Assembly: GCA_041739345.1 (NCBI GenBank)
Contig: JBGSNZ010000002.1
Coordinates: 62,001-126,000 of the forward strand
DNA from: DIGJ01 sp041739345
Lineage (GTDB): Bacteria > Bacillota > Clostridia > Lachnospirales > Lachnospiraceae
Direction of reading: 5' to 3'
DNA: 64,000 bases
Part shown: piece by piece, positions 24,320-34,017 of the stretch
How the letters are laid out: the number at the start of each line of letters is the position of its first letter
Position numbering within the stretch: position 1 is the first letter of the stretch
Notes under the pieces: generated by a model
Database searches by the model: none
What the model saw: the letters and a program-made list of their open reading frames with translations, nothing else
What the model was told of the DNA's origin: nothing
Program-made: the position numbers and the translations under genes

Positions 24320-25189
24320 ATGAAATTAAAAAAGGATGAACGAATCGGCATAATATTATTTTTACTTCCGGCAATGATTTTGTTTGTTGCATTTTTTGTA
24401 CTTCCAATTGCGTTTATTGCAATCATGAGTTTATTCGAATGGAATGGAATCACAAAAGGAACGTTTTCCGGTTTTTCAAACTATGCAAAAATATTTTCAG
24501 ACCATGTGTTTTGGAAGAGTTTAAGAAATAACGTTGTATGGGCATTTTCTGCCTGCTTTATACAGGTGCCGCTTGCTTTATTAATGGGATTGATTTTATC
24601 AAGAAAGCCAAAATTTTGGAAGTTTTTCCGAACAATTTATTTCTTTCCACAAGTTATTTCAGGCATTGCAATCGCTACATTATGGTCAGCAATCTATAAT
24701 AGTGAATTTGGTTTATTAAATGGTATTTTAAAGGCAGTAGGGCTTGGTTCAATGGCTAAAAACTGGCTGGGAACTCCAAACACTGCATTTTTGTGTATCT
24801 TAATTTATGGTTTATTTTATATTGGATATTATATGGTAATCATGATGGCTGGAATTACCAGTATTGATGAGACTTACTATGAAGCAGCTAAAATTGATGG
24901 TGCAAATGCTTTTCAAATGGATTGGCATGTGACGATTCCATTGATAAAATATTCGATTACAACCTGTGTTACTTTGGCTGCAGTATTTGGACTGCGAACA
25001 TTCGAACAAGTATATTTATTAACGAATGGTGGACCAGCAAATCGTACAAGCGTACTTGTTCTTTATTTATATAACCAAATGAGAAACAATAACTACGGAG
25101 GTGCAAATGCTTCTAGTGTTATGTTGATTCTGACAGGAGCAATTGTAATTATATTAATTCGAAAAATATTTTCTAGTAAAGAAGATTAG
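24320..25189 (+). CDS. ABC sugar importer permease, MalF-type
   Basis: A 289-residue membrane protein with six predicted transmembrane segments. The EAA loop reads YYEAAKIDGANAFQMDWHVTIP (about residues 187-208), which docks to the ATPase. The start is ATG 24320 after AGAGGAGG. It pairs with the next permease. No ATPase gene is present in the cluster, so a shared MsmK-type ATPase elsewhere in the genome is expected. Confidence 0.93.
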   Translation: MKLKKDERIGIILFLLPAMILFVAFFVLPIAFIAIMSLFEWNGITKGTFSGFSNYAKIFSDHVFWKSLRNNVVWAFSACFIQVPLALLMGLILSRKPKFWKFFRTIYFFPQVISGIAIATLWSAIYNSEFGLLNGILKAVGLGSMAKNWLGTPNTAFLCILIYGLFYIGYYMVIMMAGITSIDETYYEAAKIDGANAFQMDWHVTIPLIKYSITTCVTLAAVFGLRTFEQVYLLTNGGPANRTSVLVLYLYNQMRNNNYGGANASSVMLILTGAIVIILIRKIFSSKED

Positions 25190-25201
25190 GAGGAGACCGT
25201 T

Positions 25202-26035
25202 ATGAATACAGTAAAAAAAGGATTGCTTGGTTTTTTAAAATGGTTTTTGATTATTTTCTTTGCAATATATACATTATTTCCATTGGTTTGGTTATTTTTC
25301 ACTTCATTAAAGACCAATGCGGAGTATTTTGCAAATCCATTTTCAATACCAGCGATTCCACAATTTCAAAATTATATGAATGCGTTTTCCCAAGCAAACC
25401 TTGGACGAATGATATTTAATTCGGTTACGGTTGCTATTATTGCAACATTCGTTAACATCATGGTGGCAGCAATGGCATCTTATGCATTATCACGCTTTAA
25501 ATTTAAAGGAAGAGAAGTTATATTTGCACTGTTTTCTGCCGGAGTAATGGTTCCACTTAATGCATTAATGGTTCCTTATTTTACTATTTTTAGCAGAGTG
25601 GGATTACTTGATTCATTGAATTCTCTTCGTATTTTATATGCGGCAATCGGATTACCATTATCCATATTTATCGTTCGAGGTTTTATGGATTCCTTTCCAA
25701 AGGAAATTGAAGAGGCTGCTTATGTAGATGGCTGTGGCTTTTTTGGAAGATTCTTTAAAATTGTGCTTCCACTTACGAAAACAGGATTAGTAACGGCTGC
25801 AACCTTTCAGTTTTTAACCTGTTGGAATGAATTCGTTTATGCAAATCTTTTAACATCATCACCGCAGACGAAAACAATTCAGATTGGTATACGATATTTT
25901 ACCAACCAGTTTACAACGGATTATGTATCGATGTATGCAGCAATTGTCATTGCCATCATTCCAAGTATTGTTGGATATATGTTGTTCCAGGAACAAATCA
26001 TTTCCGGATTGACCAGTGGCGCAGTAAAAGGATAG
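25202..26035 (+). CDS. ABC sugar importer permease, MalG-type
   Basis: A 277-residue permease with six hydrophobic segments and the EAA loop EIEEAAYVDGCGFFGRFFKIVLP near residues 163-185. It ends with a short hydrophilic tail (SGLTSGAVKG), as is usual for this family. The ribosome site AGGAGG lies just upstream of ATG 25202. It forms the membrane channel with the MalF-type permease, 12 bases upstream. Confidence 0.93.
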   Translation: MNTVKKGLLGFLKWFLIIFFAIYTLFPLVWLFFTSLKTNAEYFANPFSIPAIPQFQNYMNAFSQANLGRMIFNSVTVAIIATFVNIMVAAMASYALSRFKFKGREVIFALFSAGVMVPLNALMVPYFTIFSRVGLLDSLNSLRILYAAIGLPLSIFIVRGFMDSFPKEIEEAAYVDGCGFFGRFFKIVLPLTKTGLVTAATFQFLTCWNEFVYANLLTSSPQTKTIQIGIRYFTNQFTTDYVSMYAAIVIAIIPSIVGYMLFQEQIISGLTSGAVKG

Positions 26036-26057
26036 TATTCAAAAAGTGAGGGTTCTT

Positions 26058-28049
26058 ATGAAAGTTATGACAGAAAACAATAGCTTTGCCGTCCTTCAAG
26101 GTGAAAAAACAAGGTTGTTTCATTCTAAGGATAAGCCAATGATCTATGTGGGAATAGGCGAAGAAAATGTTAAGATGTATCGTGGCAATTTTAAAATTGA
26201 AGATTATATTACGGAACGAATTCCATTAAAATACCTTACCATAATCAAAAAGGGAGATACTTATATCCTTAATTTTGAAGAGATGATAGAAGCTAAGGTG
26301 ACGATAAAAGATGACGCGATTACCATTGGTTTTGAATGTTTCAATCCGAAGATAAATCGATTTTGGCTTCGAGTACCTTGCGATCTAGATGAATCTTTCT
26401 ACGGATGTGGTGAGCAAATGTCTTATTTTAATCTTCGTGGTAGGCAATTCCCTTTGTGGTCCTCTGAACCAGGAGTGGGACGAGATAAAACCTCCTATAT
26501 GACATTTCGTTGCGATGTAGACAGTCAATCGGGTGGCGATTATTATAATACAAATTATCCTCAGCCAACGTATGTGTCAAGCGATCGCTACTATTTAGAT
26601 ATAGATTCTACCGCATATGGAGTCTTTGATTTTCGACAAAATGACTATGTAGAACTACAGATGTGGGAAGTACCGAAGCAGATACGAATTGAGTCTGCAA
26701 AAAGTTTTCCACTTCTTTTAGAAAAAATAACAAAGTATTTTGGTAGACAGCCTTTATTGCCAGATTGGATTTATAAAGGAGCCATTTTGGGACTACAAGG
26801 AGGAACAGAGAGGGCATTTTCTCTAGCAGAGAAATCCCTCGAAATGGGAATTAAAGTTGCAGGTATTTGGTGTCAGGACTGGGAAGGGAAAAAAGTAACT
26901 TCCTTTGGAAACCGTCTCTTGTGGGATTGGCGCTGGAATGAAGAAATGTATCCGGGTTTACCAGAAAAAATGAAAGAATATGACGAAAAGGGAATTCGAA
27001 TTCTTGGTTATATCAATCCTTATTTGGTGAAGGAAGGTACTCTTTATCAAGAAGGAAAAAAGAACGGATATTTTGCAACAAAAGAGGATGGCAGTGATTA
27101 TTTAGTAGATTTTGGAGAGTTTGATTGTGGAGTCGTTGATTTTACGAACCCAGATGCGTATGCGTGGTTTAAAGAGATTATTAAGAAGAACTTAATTGAA
27201 TTTGGACTGAGTGGATGGATGGCAGATTTTGGAGAATATCTTCCTACCGACCTTAGATTATTTAATGGAAACGAACCTATGATTGAGCATAATCATTGGC
27301 CAGCACTTTGGGCAAAATGCAATTATGATGCTTTAGTGGAAACAGGAAAATTAGGCGAAGTCGTTTACTTTATGAGAGCTGGGGCGAAAGGAACGCAAAA
27401 ATATTGTCCACTATTATGGGCAGGTGACCAATGTGTCGACTTCTCGATACATGATGGATTAGCTACCGTAATTGTCGGAGCATTGAGTTCTGGCATGATG
27501 GGTTGTGGGCTTCACCATAGTGATATTGGGGGATATACTTCATTATATGAAAATTTACGAACCAAAGAAGTATTTTTACGATGGGCAGAAATGGCAGCTT
27601 TTACACCCGTTATGCGTACACATGAAGGAAATCGACCGGATACCAATTTTCAATATTATGATGATGAGGCTGCGATGAAAGAATTTGCAAGGCTTTCCAA
27701 CATTCATGTAATGTTGACTCCTTATATAAAAGATATCGTAAGCGAGAATGCCGAAAAAGGAATACCGGCACAGCGTCCATTATTTATACATTATGAAGAG
27801 GATACAAAAGCATACCAGATACAGACAGAGTACTTATTTGGCAGGGATCTTTTAGTTGCGCCTGTATTTTTAGAAAACAAGGAAACATGGTCGGTGTATC
27901 TTCCGGAGGATGAATGGGTCCATCTATGGAGTGGAGATGCATTTGGACAAGGAGAACATGAAGTTTTGGCACCGATGGGAAAAATACCGGTGTTTTATCG
28001 TAAAAATTCGCAGTATTGCAATCTTTTTGAAACAATTGGAAAGATGTAA
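26058..28049 (+). CDS. yihQ: Sulfoquinovosidase (GH31, YihQ type)
   Basis: A 663-residue GH31 enzyme that follows E. coli YihQ along nearly its whole length. Nucleophile Asp390 (GWMADFGEYLPTD) and acid/base Asp457 (WAGDQCVDFS) are present. The sulfonate-binding set is complete: Arg286 and Trp289 in GNRLLW, and Tyr493 in DIGGYTS. It should hydrolyse alpha-sulfoquinovosides such as sulfoquinovosyl glycerol. No signal peptide is seen, so it acts in the cytoplasm after ABC import. The start chosen is ATG 26058 with GTGAGGG upstream. The paralogue at 7643 differs at the Arg position. Confidence 0.9.
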   Translation: MKVMTENNSFAVLQGEKTRLFHSKDKPMIYVGIGEENVKMYRGNFKIEDYITERIPLKYLTIIKKGDTYILNFEEMIEAKVTIKDDAITIGFECFNPKINRFWLRVPCDLDESFYGCGEQMSYFNLRGRQFPLWSSEPGVGRDKTSYMTFRCDVDSQSGGDYYNTNYPQPTYVSSDRYYLDIDSTAYGVFDFRQNDYVELQMWEVPKQIRIESAKSFPLLLEKITKYFGRQPLLPDWIYKGAILGLQGGTERAFSLAEKSLEMGIKVAGIWCQDWEGKKVTSFGNRLLWDWRWNEEMYPGLPEKMKEYDEKGIRILGYINPYLVKEGTLYQEGKKNGYFATKEDGSDYLVDFGEFDCGVVDFTNPDAYAWFKEIIKKNLIEFGLSGWMADFGEYLPTDLRLFNGNEPMIEHNHWPALWAKCNYDALVETGKLGEVVYFMRAGAKGTQKYCPLLWAGDQCVDFSIHDGLATVIVGALSSGMMGCGLHHSDIGGYTSLYENLRTKEVFLRWAEMAAFTPVMRTHEGNRPDTNFQYYDDEAAMKEFARLSNIHVMLTPYIKDIVSENAEKGIPAQRPLFIHYEEDTKAYQIQTEYLFGRDLLVAPVFLENKETWSVYLPEDEWVHLWSGDAFGQGEHEVLAPMGKIPVFYRKNSQYCNLFETIGKM

Positions 28050-28067
28050 TTAGAATAGGAGGAGAAA

Positions 28068-29408
28068 ATGAAAGAGTTTCAAGTGGCATATATTCCAGTC
28101 GGAGTACCCACTTTTCATTTAGAAAGTGCTCAGATTGAATTTGAAGAAAGCATTCAATTGCTTCATAAAATTAGCAATGATGTTATTTTTCCAGAAAAAA
28201 TGTTATTGACGATGGAAGATTTAACGGCTTTCCTAGATACTATTTCACCAGACTTTATTGTATTGCAAAATATTACATTTGCAAATGCAGCATACGCAAG
28301 CGAAGTATTAAAACGCTTTGACTGTCCACTCATTCTTTGGACGTTACGCGAACCTGTCATTGACGGTGGAAGGTTGCGATTAAACTCTCTAACTGGTGCA
28401 TACTCTGCGGCAAATGTCATAAAATCGTTTCGGGATGGAGAGTTTGAATATATATTTGGTTCACCACGAGAAGATGAGGTTAAGACAGAATTGAGTGCTT
28501 CGATTCGCGCAGCTAAGATGAAAAAGGATTTAACACAGCTTACATTGACAGCAATTGGTCATACACCTCAGGGATTTGGATTTGGACGTGCGCTCGATAT
28601 CGATTTATTAAAAACGTTTGGTGTAACATTAGAATCCATAGAAGCAAGGGAATTGATTGACCGTGCAAAAGGATATAGTGAAGAGGAATGTGCTACATAT
28701 TTAGAAACAGCCAATCATAAAATGAAAAATTTATCCTCGACTCCAGAAATTAATCGAAATGACTTTGCCAGATTATTCAAAGCGTATTCGGATTACACCA
28801 AAGAACATCATGTAGGTGCGATTTCTTCCAGATGCTGGCCAGACTTTTTTACAGCCTTTGGCACTCCAGTTTGTGCGGTTCTTGCTATGTTAAATGATGA
28901 AGGGATTGCAGCAAGCTGTGAAGCGGATGTTTATGGGGCGCTTAGTATGTATATTGGACGACAGCTTACCAATCAGCCAACATTTTTTGGTGATCCGGTT
29001 TCCCTTGATGAAGAGGAAAACACCATTACATATTGGCACTGTGGTACCGCAGCTTGTTCTCTTGCAAGAACTGATACAGGAGCGGAAGTTGGAGTTCATC
29101 CAAATCGAAAGATTGGACCTACGATGGAATTTGGATGTAAGGCTTGTGAAGAAGTTACGGTATTTCGTGTGGGAAAAGATGCAGATGGAAAATTCCGCTT
29201 TTTCATTATGAATGGAGAAGCGCTTGATAAACCAAAGCAGTTTTGCGGCACTTCAATTGTAGTAAAAGCAGAACGTAATGCAAAGGATATCGTGTATAAT
29301 TCTGTTAAAAAAGGATTTGAACCACATTTTGCTGTGGCTTACGGTAATATTTCTCGAGAATTAGAGATGTTGGCGCATATGCTTCAAATCGAAGTGTGTA
29401 AGTATTAA
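28068..29408 (+). CDS. L-fucose/L-arabinose isomerase-like protein, candidate sulfoquinovose isomerase
   Basis: A 446-residue protein of the FucI/AraA superfamily. Recognisable parts are WTLREPVIDGGRLRLNSLTG (about 95-114), SSRCWPDFF, the metal-ligand region CEADVYGALSMYI, WHCGTAACS and a late His in PHFAVAYG. The fold interconverts aldoses and ketoses with Mn2+. Isomerases of this type turn sulfoquinovose into sulfofructose in the sulfo-TAL and sulfo-TK pathways. It lies 18 bases after the sulfoquinovosidase gene, which supports that role. Substrate not proven. Confidence 0.85.
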   Translation: MKEFQVAYIPVGVPTFHLESAQIEFEESIQLLHKISNDVIFPEKMLLTMEDLTAFLDTISPDFIVLQNITFANAAYASEVLKRFDCPLILWTLREPVIDGGRLRLNSLTGAYSAANVIKSFRDGEFEYIFGSPREDEVKTELSASIRAAKMKKDLTQLTLTAIGHTPQGFGFGRALDIDLLKTFGVTLESIEARELIDRAKGYSEEECATYLETANHKMKNLSSTPEINRNDFARLFKAYSDYTKEHHVGAISSRCWPDFFTAFGTPVCAVLAMLNDEGIAASCEADVYGALSMYIGRQLTNQPTFFGDPVSLDEEENTITYWHCGTAACSLARTDTGAEVGVHPNRKIGPTMEFGCKACEEVTVFRVGKDADGKFRFFIMNGEALDKPKQFCGTSIVVKAERNAKDIVYNSVKKGFEPHFAVAYGNISRELEMLAHMLQIEVCKY

Positions 29409-29415
29409 TGTAATT

Positions 29416-29475
29416 AAACGAGGATGTTGCAAATTTGAATTCAAATATTCAAATTTGCAACATCCTCGTTTGTGA
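29416..29475 (+). terminator. Terminator after the isomerase gene
   Basis: A perfect 24-bp stem (29416-29439 with 29448-29471) with an 8-base loop, ending in GTTTGTG. It closes the importer-glycosidase-isomerase operon. Confidence 0.85.
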
Positions 29476-29592
29476 TACATTATGTTTATATTAATATTTT
29501 ACCATAAGAGTAAATTTTAATACAGTCTATTATTTTAGGAATTGCTATACTATTATTATAGTGATTCTAATAAACAAGCAATGGAGGTTCTT

Positions 29593-30219
29593 ATGAAAAT
29601 AATTTTTAGACAAACACCGTTATATAAATTTTTAAACTATTGCAATCGGAGTGAATTAGATAAAAGCGTGTTAGATTGCGGAGCAGGAGGTAACTGCCCA
29701 CCGCTTGCCCTTTTTTGTGAATACGGTTATAAGACTTATGGTATCGAATATAGTGATTCACAAATTGAATTGGCTCAAGCTTTTTCAAATGAACATGATT
29801 TAGAGCTTAATATTTCTAAGGGCGATATTAGAAAACTTCCATTTGAAAATGAATCAATTAGTTTTATATATTCCTTTAATACAATTTTTCATATGAAAAA
29901 AGAAGATATTACAAAAGCGGTTGAAGAAATAAAAAGAGTTTTAAGGCCAGGTGGAATTTGTTTTATTAATTTTCTTTCTATATATGATGGGGAATTTGGG
30001 CAAGGTGAGAGGATTGGAGAAAGTGAATTTTTGCAGAGCGAACATGGCGAAACCGTTATACATACTTATTTTGACATAGAAGAGGCGGAACACTATTTTA
30101 AAGATATGAAAATATTATTGAAGGAAAATAGGATAATAGAACAAATATATGAAGGTGAAATGATAAAACAAGGGTATATCGATTATATTGTTCAAAAATA
30201 TAATGTTGAATATCTATAA
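29593..30219 (+). CDS. SAM-dependent class I methyltransferase
   Basis: A 208-residue protein. SAM-binding motif I is VLDCGAGGNCPPLALF (about 33-48), then GIEYSDSQIELA for the acidic loop, and IRKLPFENESISFIYSFNTIFH for motif II/III. The start is ATG 29593, with TGGAGG upstream; the longer frame from 29542 lacks a ribosome site. Small Methyltransf_11-type enzyme with unknown substrate. It stands alone between the sugar operon and the cell-wall genes. Confidence 0.85.
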   Translation: MKIIFRQTPLYKFLNYCNRSELDKSVLDCGAGGNCPPLALFCEYGYKTYGIEYSDSQIELAQAFSNEHDLELNISKGDIRKLPFENESISFIYSFNTIFHMKKEDITKAVEEIKRVLRPGGICFINFLSIYDGEFGQGERIGESEFLQSEHGETVIHTYFDIEEAEHYFKDMKILLKENRIIEQIYEGEMIKQGYIDYIVQKYNVEYL

Positions 30220-30290
30220 GGTCAATTTCCTTTTAAAATCTTAGTACTATATTTTTTTATTAGAATTATAAAGAGGAAGGAAAACGGTAA

Positions 30291-31187
30291 ATGAGAGATA
30301 AAAAATGGAGAACCATAATGACGTTTATGGTATTAATTTTAGAAGTGATAATCATTTTATTAGCAACTTTTTATTTCGTTTTTAAAAAAGAAGATACTGC
30401 CTTCTTAGAAAAAAAATCAATGGAAGAAAATAATAATGTGACAAAAGAAAAAAATGTAAAAAAGAAGATAAAAAAACCAGACAAAACAGCAGACAAAACA
30501 GATAAATCAGATGAAACTGACAAAACAAATAATGAAGCTTCAAACGAAAGTAATAATACAGCAAAAAATGAGAATAACAAAATAAAAGAGCCAGAAAACA
30601 AAGAAATTTTTGAAATACAAAACATTTCAGATGAAATTTTCAAGCGAATAGAAGGTAAGTCCTATAAAAGCGATTGTAATATTCCGCTAGAGGATTTGAA
30701 ATATCTTAAGTTATCATATTATGGTTTTGATGCAGAAACCCATGTAGGAGAAATGATTGTAAATGCTAGGATTGCTGATGATGCCTTACATGTTTTTCAA
30801 GAGCTGTATGAAGCAAACTATCCGATTGAAAAAATGGAGCTAATCGATGAATTTGATGCGGATGATATTGCATCTATGGAGGCAAACAATACATCAGCGT
30901 TTAATTTTCGCTATATTGATGGAACTACGAAGTATTCAAATCATGCAATGGGATTTGCAATCGATATTAACCCATTATACAATCCATATGTGAGAAATAA
31001 GAATGGAGAGGAAGATGTCCTTCCGGTAACAGCCAAAGGTTATGCGGATCGTTCGACGGATTGTTCGTACTATATAAAAAAAGATGATATCTGTTATCAG
31101 ATTTTTACAAAATATGGATTTTCATGGGGTGGGGAATGGAATAATAGTAAGGATTATCAGCATTTTGAGAAAATCATTGTGAACTAG
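30291..31187 (+). CDS. Membrane-anchored M15 (D-Ala-D-Ala carboxypeptidase / L-Ala-D-Glu endopeptidase-like) peptidase
   Basis: A 298-residue protein with an N-terminal membrane anchor (about 9-30), a Lys/Asp/Asn/Thr-rich low-complexity linker (about 50-105), and a C-terminal M15_4 peptidase domain. Zinc ligands are in SNHAMGFAIDIN (His and Asp) and DYQHFEK (His). It should cut peptide stems of peptidoglycan outside the cell. It is close to a penicillin-binding-type carboxypeptidase gene, so both may serve wall remodelling. Confidence 0.88.
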   Translation: MRDKKWRTIMTFMVLILEVIIILLATFYFVFKKEDTAFLEKKSMEENNNVTKEKNVKKKIKKPDKTADKTDKSDETDKTNNEASNESNNTAKNENNKIKEPENKEIFEIQNISDEIFKRIEGKSYKSDCNIPLEDLKYLKLSYYGFDAETHVGEMIVNARIADDALHVFQELYEANYPIEKMELIDEFDADDIASMEANNTSAFNFRYIDGTTKYSNHAMGFAIDINPLYNPYVRNKNGEEDVLPVTAKGYADRSTDCSYYIKKDDICYQIFTKYGFSWGGEWNNSKDYQHFEKIIVN

Positions 31188-31253
31188 TTGGTTTGAATAA
31201 ATGAAATGATTAACTCATATAAATATAATAATCTGCAAAAAGGAAGAAAAAAT

Positions 31254-32516
31254 TTGAAGTTTAATAAAAAGTATAAATTGGTGAAAGGGATTATTTTATC
31301 TGTTATCTTACTATTAACAAGCACTACGAATTCCATTGCTTCCCAAGTGGAAACACCAGAAGATTTAAAGAACCTGTACGCAACGGCAGTATGCTTAATG
31401 GATGCCGAAAGCGGACGGGTTTTATTTGAAAAAGGTGGAGAAAAACAATTGCCTATGGCAAGCACAACAAAGATTATGACTTGTATTGTAACGTTAGAGA
31501 ATGCAGATGTAACAAAACTTGTTACTATCTCAAAAAAAGCGGCTAGGCAACCTGATGTACAGCTGAATGTGAATACTGGCGAACAATATGTCTTAAAGGA
31601 CTTATTATACTCGCTTATGTTGGAATCTCATAATGATGCTGCGGTTGCAATCGCTGAACATGTTGGGGGCAGTGTGGAAGGTTTTGCAAATCTGATGAAT
31701 CAAAAGGCGAAAGCACTTGGTTGTGAAAATACATATTTTATAACACCAAATGGTCTAGATGCCACGAATAATGGAGGAACGCATTCGACAACGTCAGTTG
31801 ATCTAGCAAAAATAATGTCATACTGTATTGGAAAATCACCCAAAGCAAGTGAATTCCTTGATATTACAAGAACGGCAAATTATAGTTTTACGAATAAAGT
31901 AACCAAGGAGGACGGTTCGGTATCAAATGGAAGCCGTTCTTTTTCGTGCCGTAATCACAATGCTTTTCTTACTATGATGGATGGAGCGCTATCAGGAAAA
32001 ACTGGCTTTACCGGAAATGCAGGATACTGCTATGTAGGAGCACTTGAGCGAGATGGAAAAACATTTGTTGTATCGTTACTAGCATGTGGCTGGCCGAATA
32101 ATAAATCTTATAAGTGGGCGGATACAAAGAAATTGATGAATTATGGAATTAAAAATTATGAATTTATGACATTTGACCGTATTCCAATTAATGAGAGCAA
32201 ATTGATACCAATTGAGGTCTTAAATGGACAGACAGAGGTAATCGGGGGTAAATCCATGGCAACCCTTGCAATAATTGAGGATAAAGAAAATAAAGAAGAT
32301 GGTATCCTTATAAAAAATGATGAGAAAATACAGGTAACTTATGCAATTAAGGAATCGCTAGATGCACCAGTTGAAATAGGAGAGAAAGTTGGTTCGATTC
32401 AATATAGTTTAAATCAAGAGATATTAAAAGAGGATTCGGTAATTGCCACAAATTCCATTGAAAAAATTAATCTGGTTTGGTGTATAGAACAGATATGGAA
32501 ATTGTACTGTATTTAA
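31254..32516 (+). CDS. dacF: D-alanyl-D-alanine carboxypeptidase (S11, DacA/DacF type)
   Basis: A 420-residue serine peptidase with signal peptide. The active-site motifs are all present: Ser70-x-x-Lys73 in ASTTK, SHN (LMLESHNDAA), and Lys249-Thr-Gly in SGKTGFTG. It trims the terminal D-alanine from stem peptides. The start chosen is TTG 31254, with AAAGGAAG at the proper distance; the ATG at 31206 has no ribosome site. The C-terminal region is the usual PBP5_C beta domain. The gene symbol is by family. Confidence 0.9.
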   Translation: MKFNKKYKLVKGIILSVILLLTSTTNSIASQVETPEDLKNLYATAVCLMDAESGRVLFEKGGEKQLPMASTTKIMTCIVTLENADVTKLVTISKKAARQPDVQLNVNTGEQYVLKDLLYSLMLESHNDAAVAIAEHVGGSVEGFANLMNQKAKALGCENTYFITPNGLDATNNGGTHSTTSVDLAKIMSYCIGKSPKASEFLDITRTANYSFTNKVTKEDGSVSNGSRSFSCRNHNAFLTMMDGALSGKTGFTGNAGYCYVGALERDGKTFVVSLLACGWPNNKSYKWADTKKLMNYGIKNYEFMTFDRIPINESKLIPIEVLNGQTEVIGGKSMATLAIIEDKENKEDGILIKNDEKIQVTYAIKESLDAPVEIGEKVGSIQYSLNQEILKEDSVIATNSIEKINLVWCIEQIWKLYCI

Positions 32517-32559
32517 CATATGGATAAGGCTAATTAACTACTATAAAAACAGTGACAAA

Positions 32560-32575
32560 ATAGGTATAATATAGT
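32560..32575 (+). promoter_or_regulatory. Probable -10 region of the HD-GYP gene
   Basis: TAGGTATAATATAG has a perfect TATAAT at 32565-32570, about 56 bases before the gene. The -35 region is weak. Confidence 0.4.
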
Positions 32576-32625
32576 AAAATTCAAGTAATTAATATAGTAG
32601 CACATAAGATAAAGAGGAGGATAAT

Positions 32626-33726
32626 ATGCGCTTAGTTTCTGTTGATATGATAACACCTGATATGACACTTGCTTTTCCTATATATTGTAAGGATGTACTT
32701 GTTATTAATGCAGGAAAAGATAATATGTCTAGATATATTCCAAATCTTATCAATATGGGAATACAATATGTTTATGTTGAAGATGGATTAAGTGAGGGTA
32801 TTGAAATACCAGATGCTATTACAGTTAAGACACGCCATAACTGTAAGCATGTACTACGAAATACCATGCAAGAATATGTAGATTCTTCGGATGTAAAACT
32901 ATTTCATTTATCAGATTCTATTGAGAATGTAATAAATGAGGTCTTGGAAAATAAAGATATTCAAGTCAGCTTAAATGATATTGGTACATTGGATGAGCAT
33001 ACTTACCTTCATTCGGTAAATGTTTCTGTTTATTCGTTGCTGATTGGAAGAGGGCTTAAATATAATCGAAAAAAGCTAAAAGAACTTGCAATGGGAACGA
33101 TACTTCATGATATTGGAAAGACGTTAATTGAACCAAATATTCAATTTAAAGAAGGAAGACTAACCGATAAAGAATATGAACAAGTCAAAAAGCATGCAGA
33201 AATTGGATATTATATATTATCAAAATCATCCAATCTTCCAGAAGGAGCAAAAAAAATTGCTTTAAACCATCACGAGCGTTTGGATGGAAGCGGTTATCCA
33301 AAGGGGAAAGAAGGAACTGAGCTACATGAATATGACCGTATAGCTGCAATTGCTGATGTATACGACGCATTGACAAGTGATCGATGCTACAAAAAGAAGT
33401 GGTCAGCGATGGAAGCAGTTAATTTTCTCATTGAAAACTCAGGGACTATGTTTTCGCCAGAATTAGTACAAATTTTTATTCAACAGATTGCAATTTACCC
33501 AAATGGATCCATGGTATCTTTGTCAGATGGAAGCATAGGAATTATTAAAGATCAAAATCGACATGTGCCACTTCGTCCAATTGTTCGCATTATACGTGAT
33601 GCAGATGAAATAGAAATTACACCGTATGAAGTAGATCTAATGAAAGTTTTATCATTAACAATAACTGATTCACAGCTTGAAATAGGGGATCAGTCAGAAA
33701 AAAGGACGGAAATTGAATATTTATAA
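32626..33726 (+). CDS. HD-GYP domain protein, likely cyclic-di-GMP phosphodiesterase
   Basis: A 366-residue soluble protein. After a DUF3391-like or unclassified N-terminal part (1-110) comes an HD-GYP domain (about 120-270) with HSVNVS, LHDIGK (HD), HAEIGY, NHHERLDGSGYPKG (the GYP motif) and ADVYDALTSDR. Such domains hydrolyse c-di-GMP with a bi-nuclear metal centre. No membrane segment or receiver domain is seen. AGAGGAGG lies upstream. It is monocistronic, closed by the terminator at 33732. Confidence 0.9.
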   Translation: MRLVSVDMITPDMTLAFPIYCKDVLVINAGKDNMSRYIPNLINMGIQYVYVEDGLSEGIEIPDAITVKTRHNCKHVLRNTMQEYVDSSDVKLFHLSDSIENVINEVLENKDIQVSLNDIGTLDEHTYLHSVNVSVYSLLIGRGLKYNRKKLKELAMGTILHDIGKTLIEPNIQFKEGRLTDKEYEQVKKHAEIGYYILSKSSNLPEGAKKIALNHHERLDGSGYPKGKEGTELHEYDRIAAIADVYDALTSDRCYKKKWSAMEAVNFLIENSGTMFSPELVQIFIQQIAIYPNGSMVSLSDGSIGIIKDQNRHVPLRPIVRIIRDADEIEITPYEVDLMKVLSLTITDSQLEIGDQSEKRTEIEYL

Positions 33727-33731
33727 AATTT

Positions 33732-33790
33732 AAAATAGAAAAGATTATGCGCATAGTTTTAAACTAAGAGTATAATCTTTTCTATTTTGT
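33732..33790. terminator. Terminator after the HD-GYP gene
   Basis: A perfect 17-bp stem (33732-33748 with 33772-33788) around a 23-base loop. The arms end in AAAATAGAAAAG / CTTTTCTATTTT, so it works in either direction. Confidence 0.85.
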
Positions 33791-34017
33791 TGTGTAGTTG
33801 TGGCGTATGATGTATTTTTTTATTTTGCTTGGCAACAATGAAACTATGATTTTTTAGTAATTTATTTATAAATGAATAAACTTTAATCTTAAAATTAGTT
33901 AGGTGAACTATATAATTTTTTGCCTAAATTGTATTGCACTTTTGTTGTAAAAGGACTAAAATTATAATCGCGGGAATTTGTTTTTTATTTAACATAAATT
34001 AAATTGGAGGGCTGATA

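Noticed and set aside
33901..33970. Promoter of the decarboxylase operon with TATAAT at 33963
   Set aside because: No -35 box at an acceptable spacing; the only TTGCAC is 23 bases away, so it was not listed as a feature.
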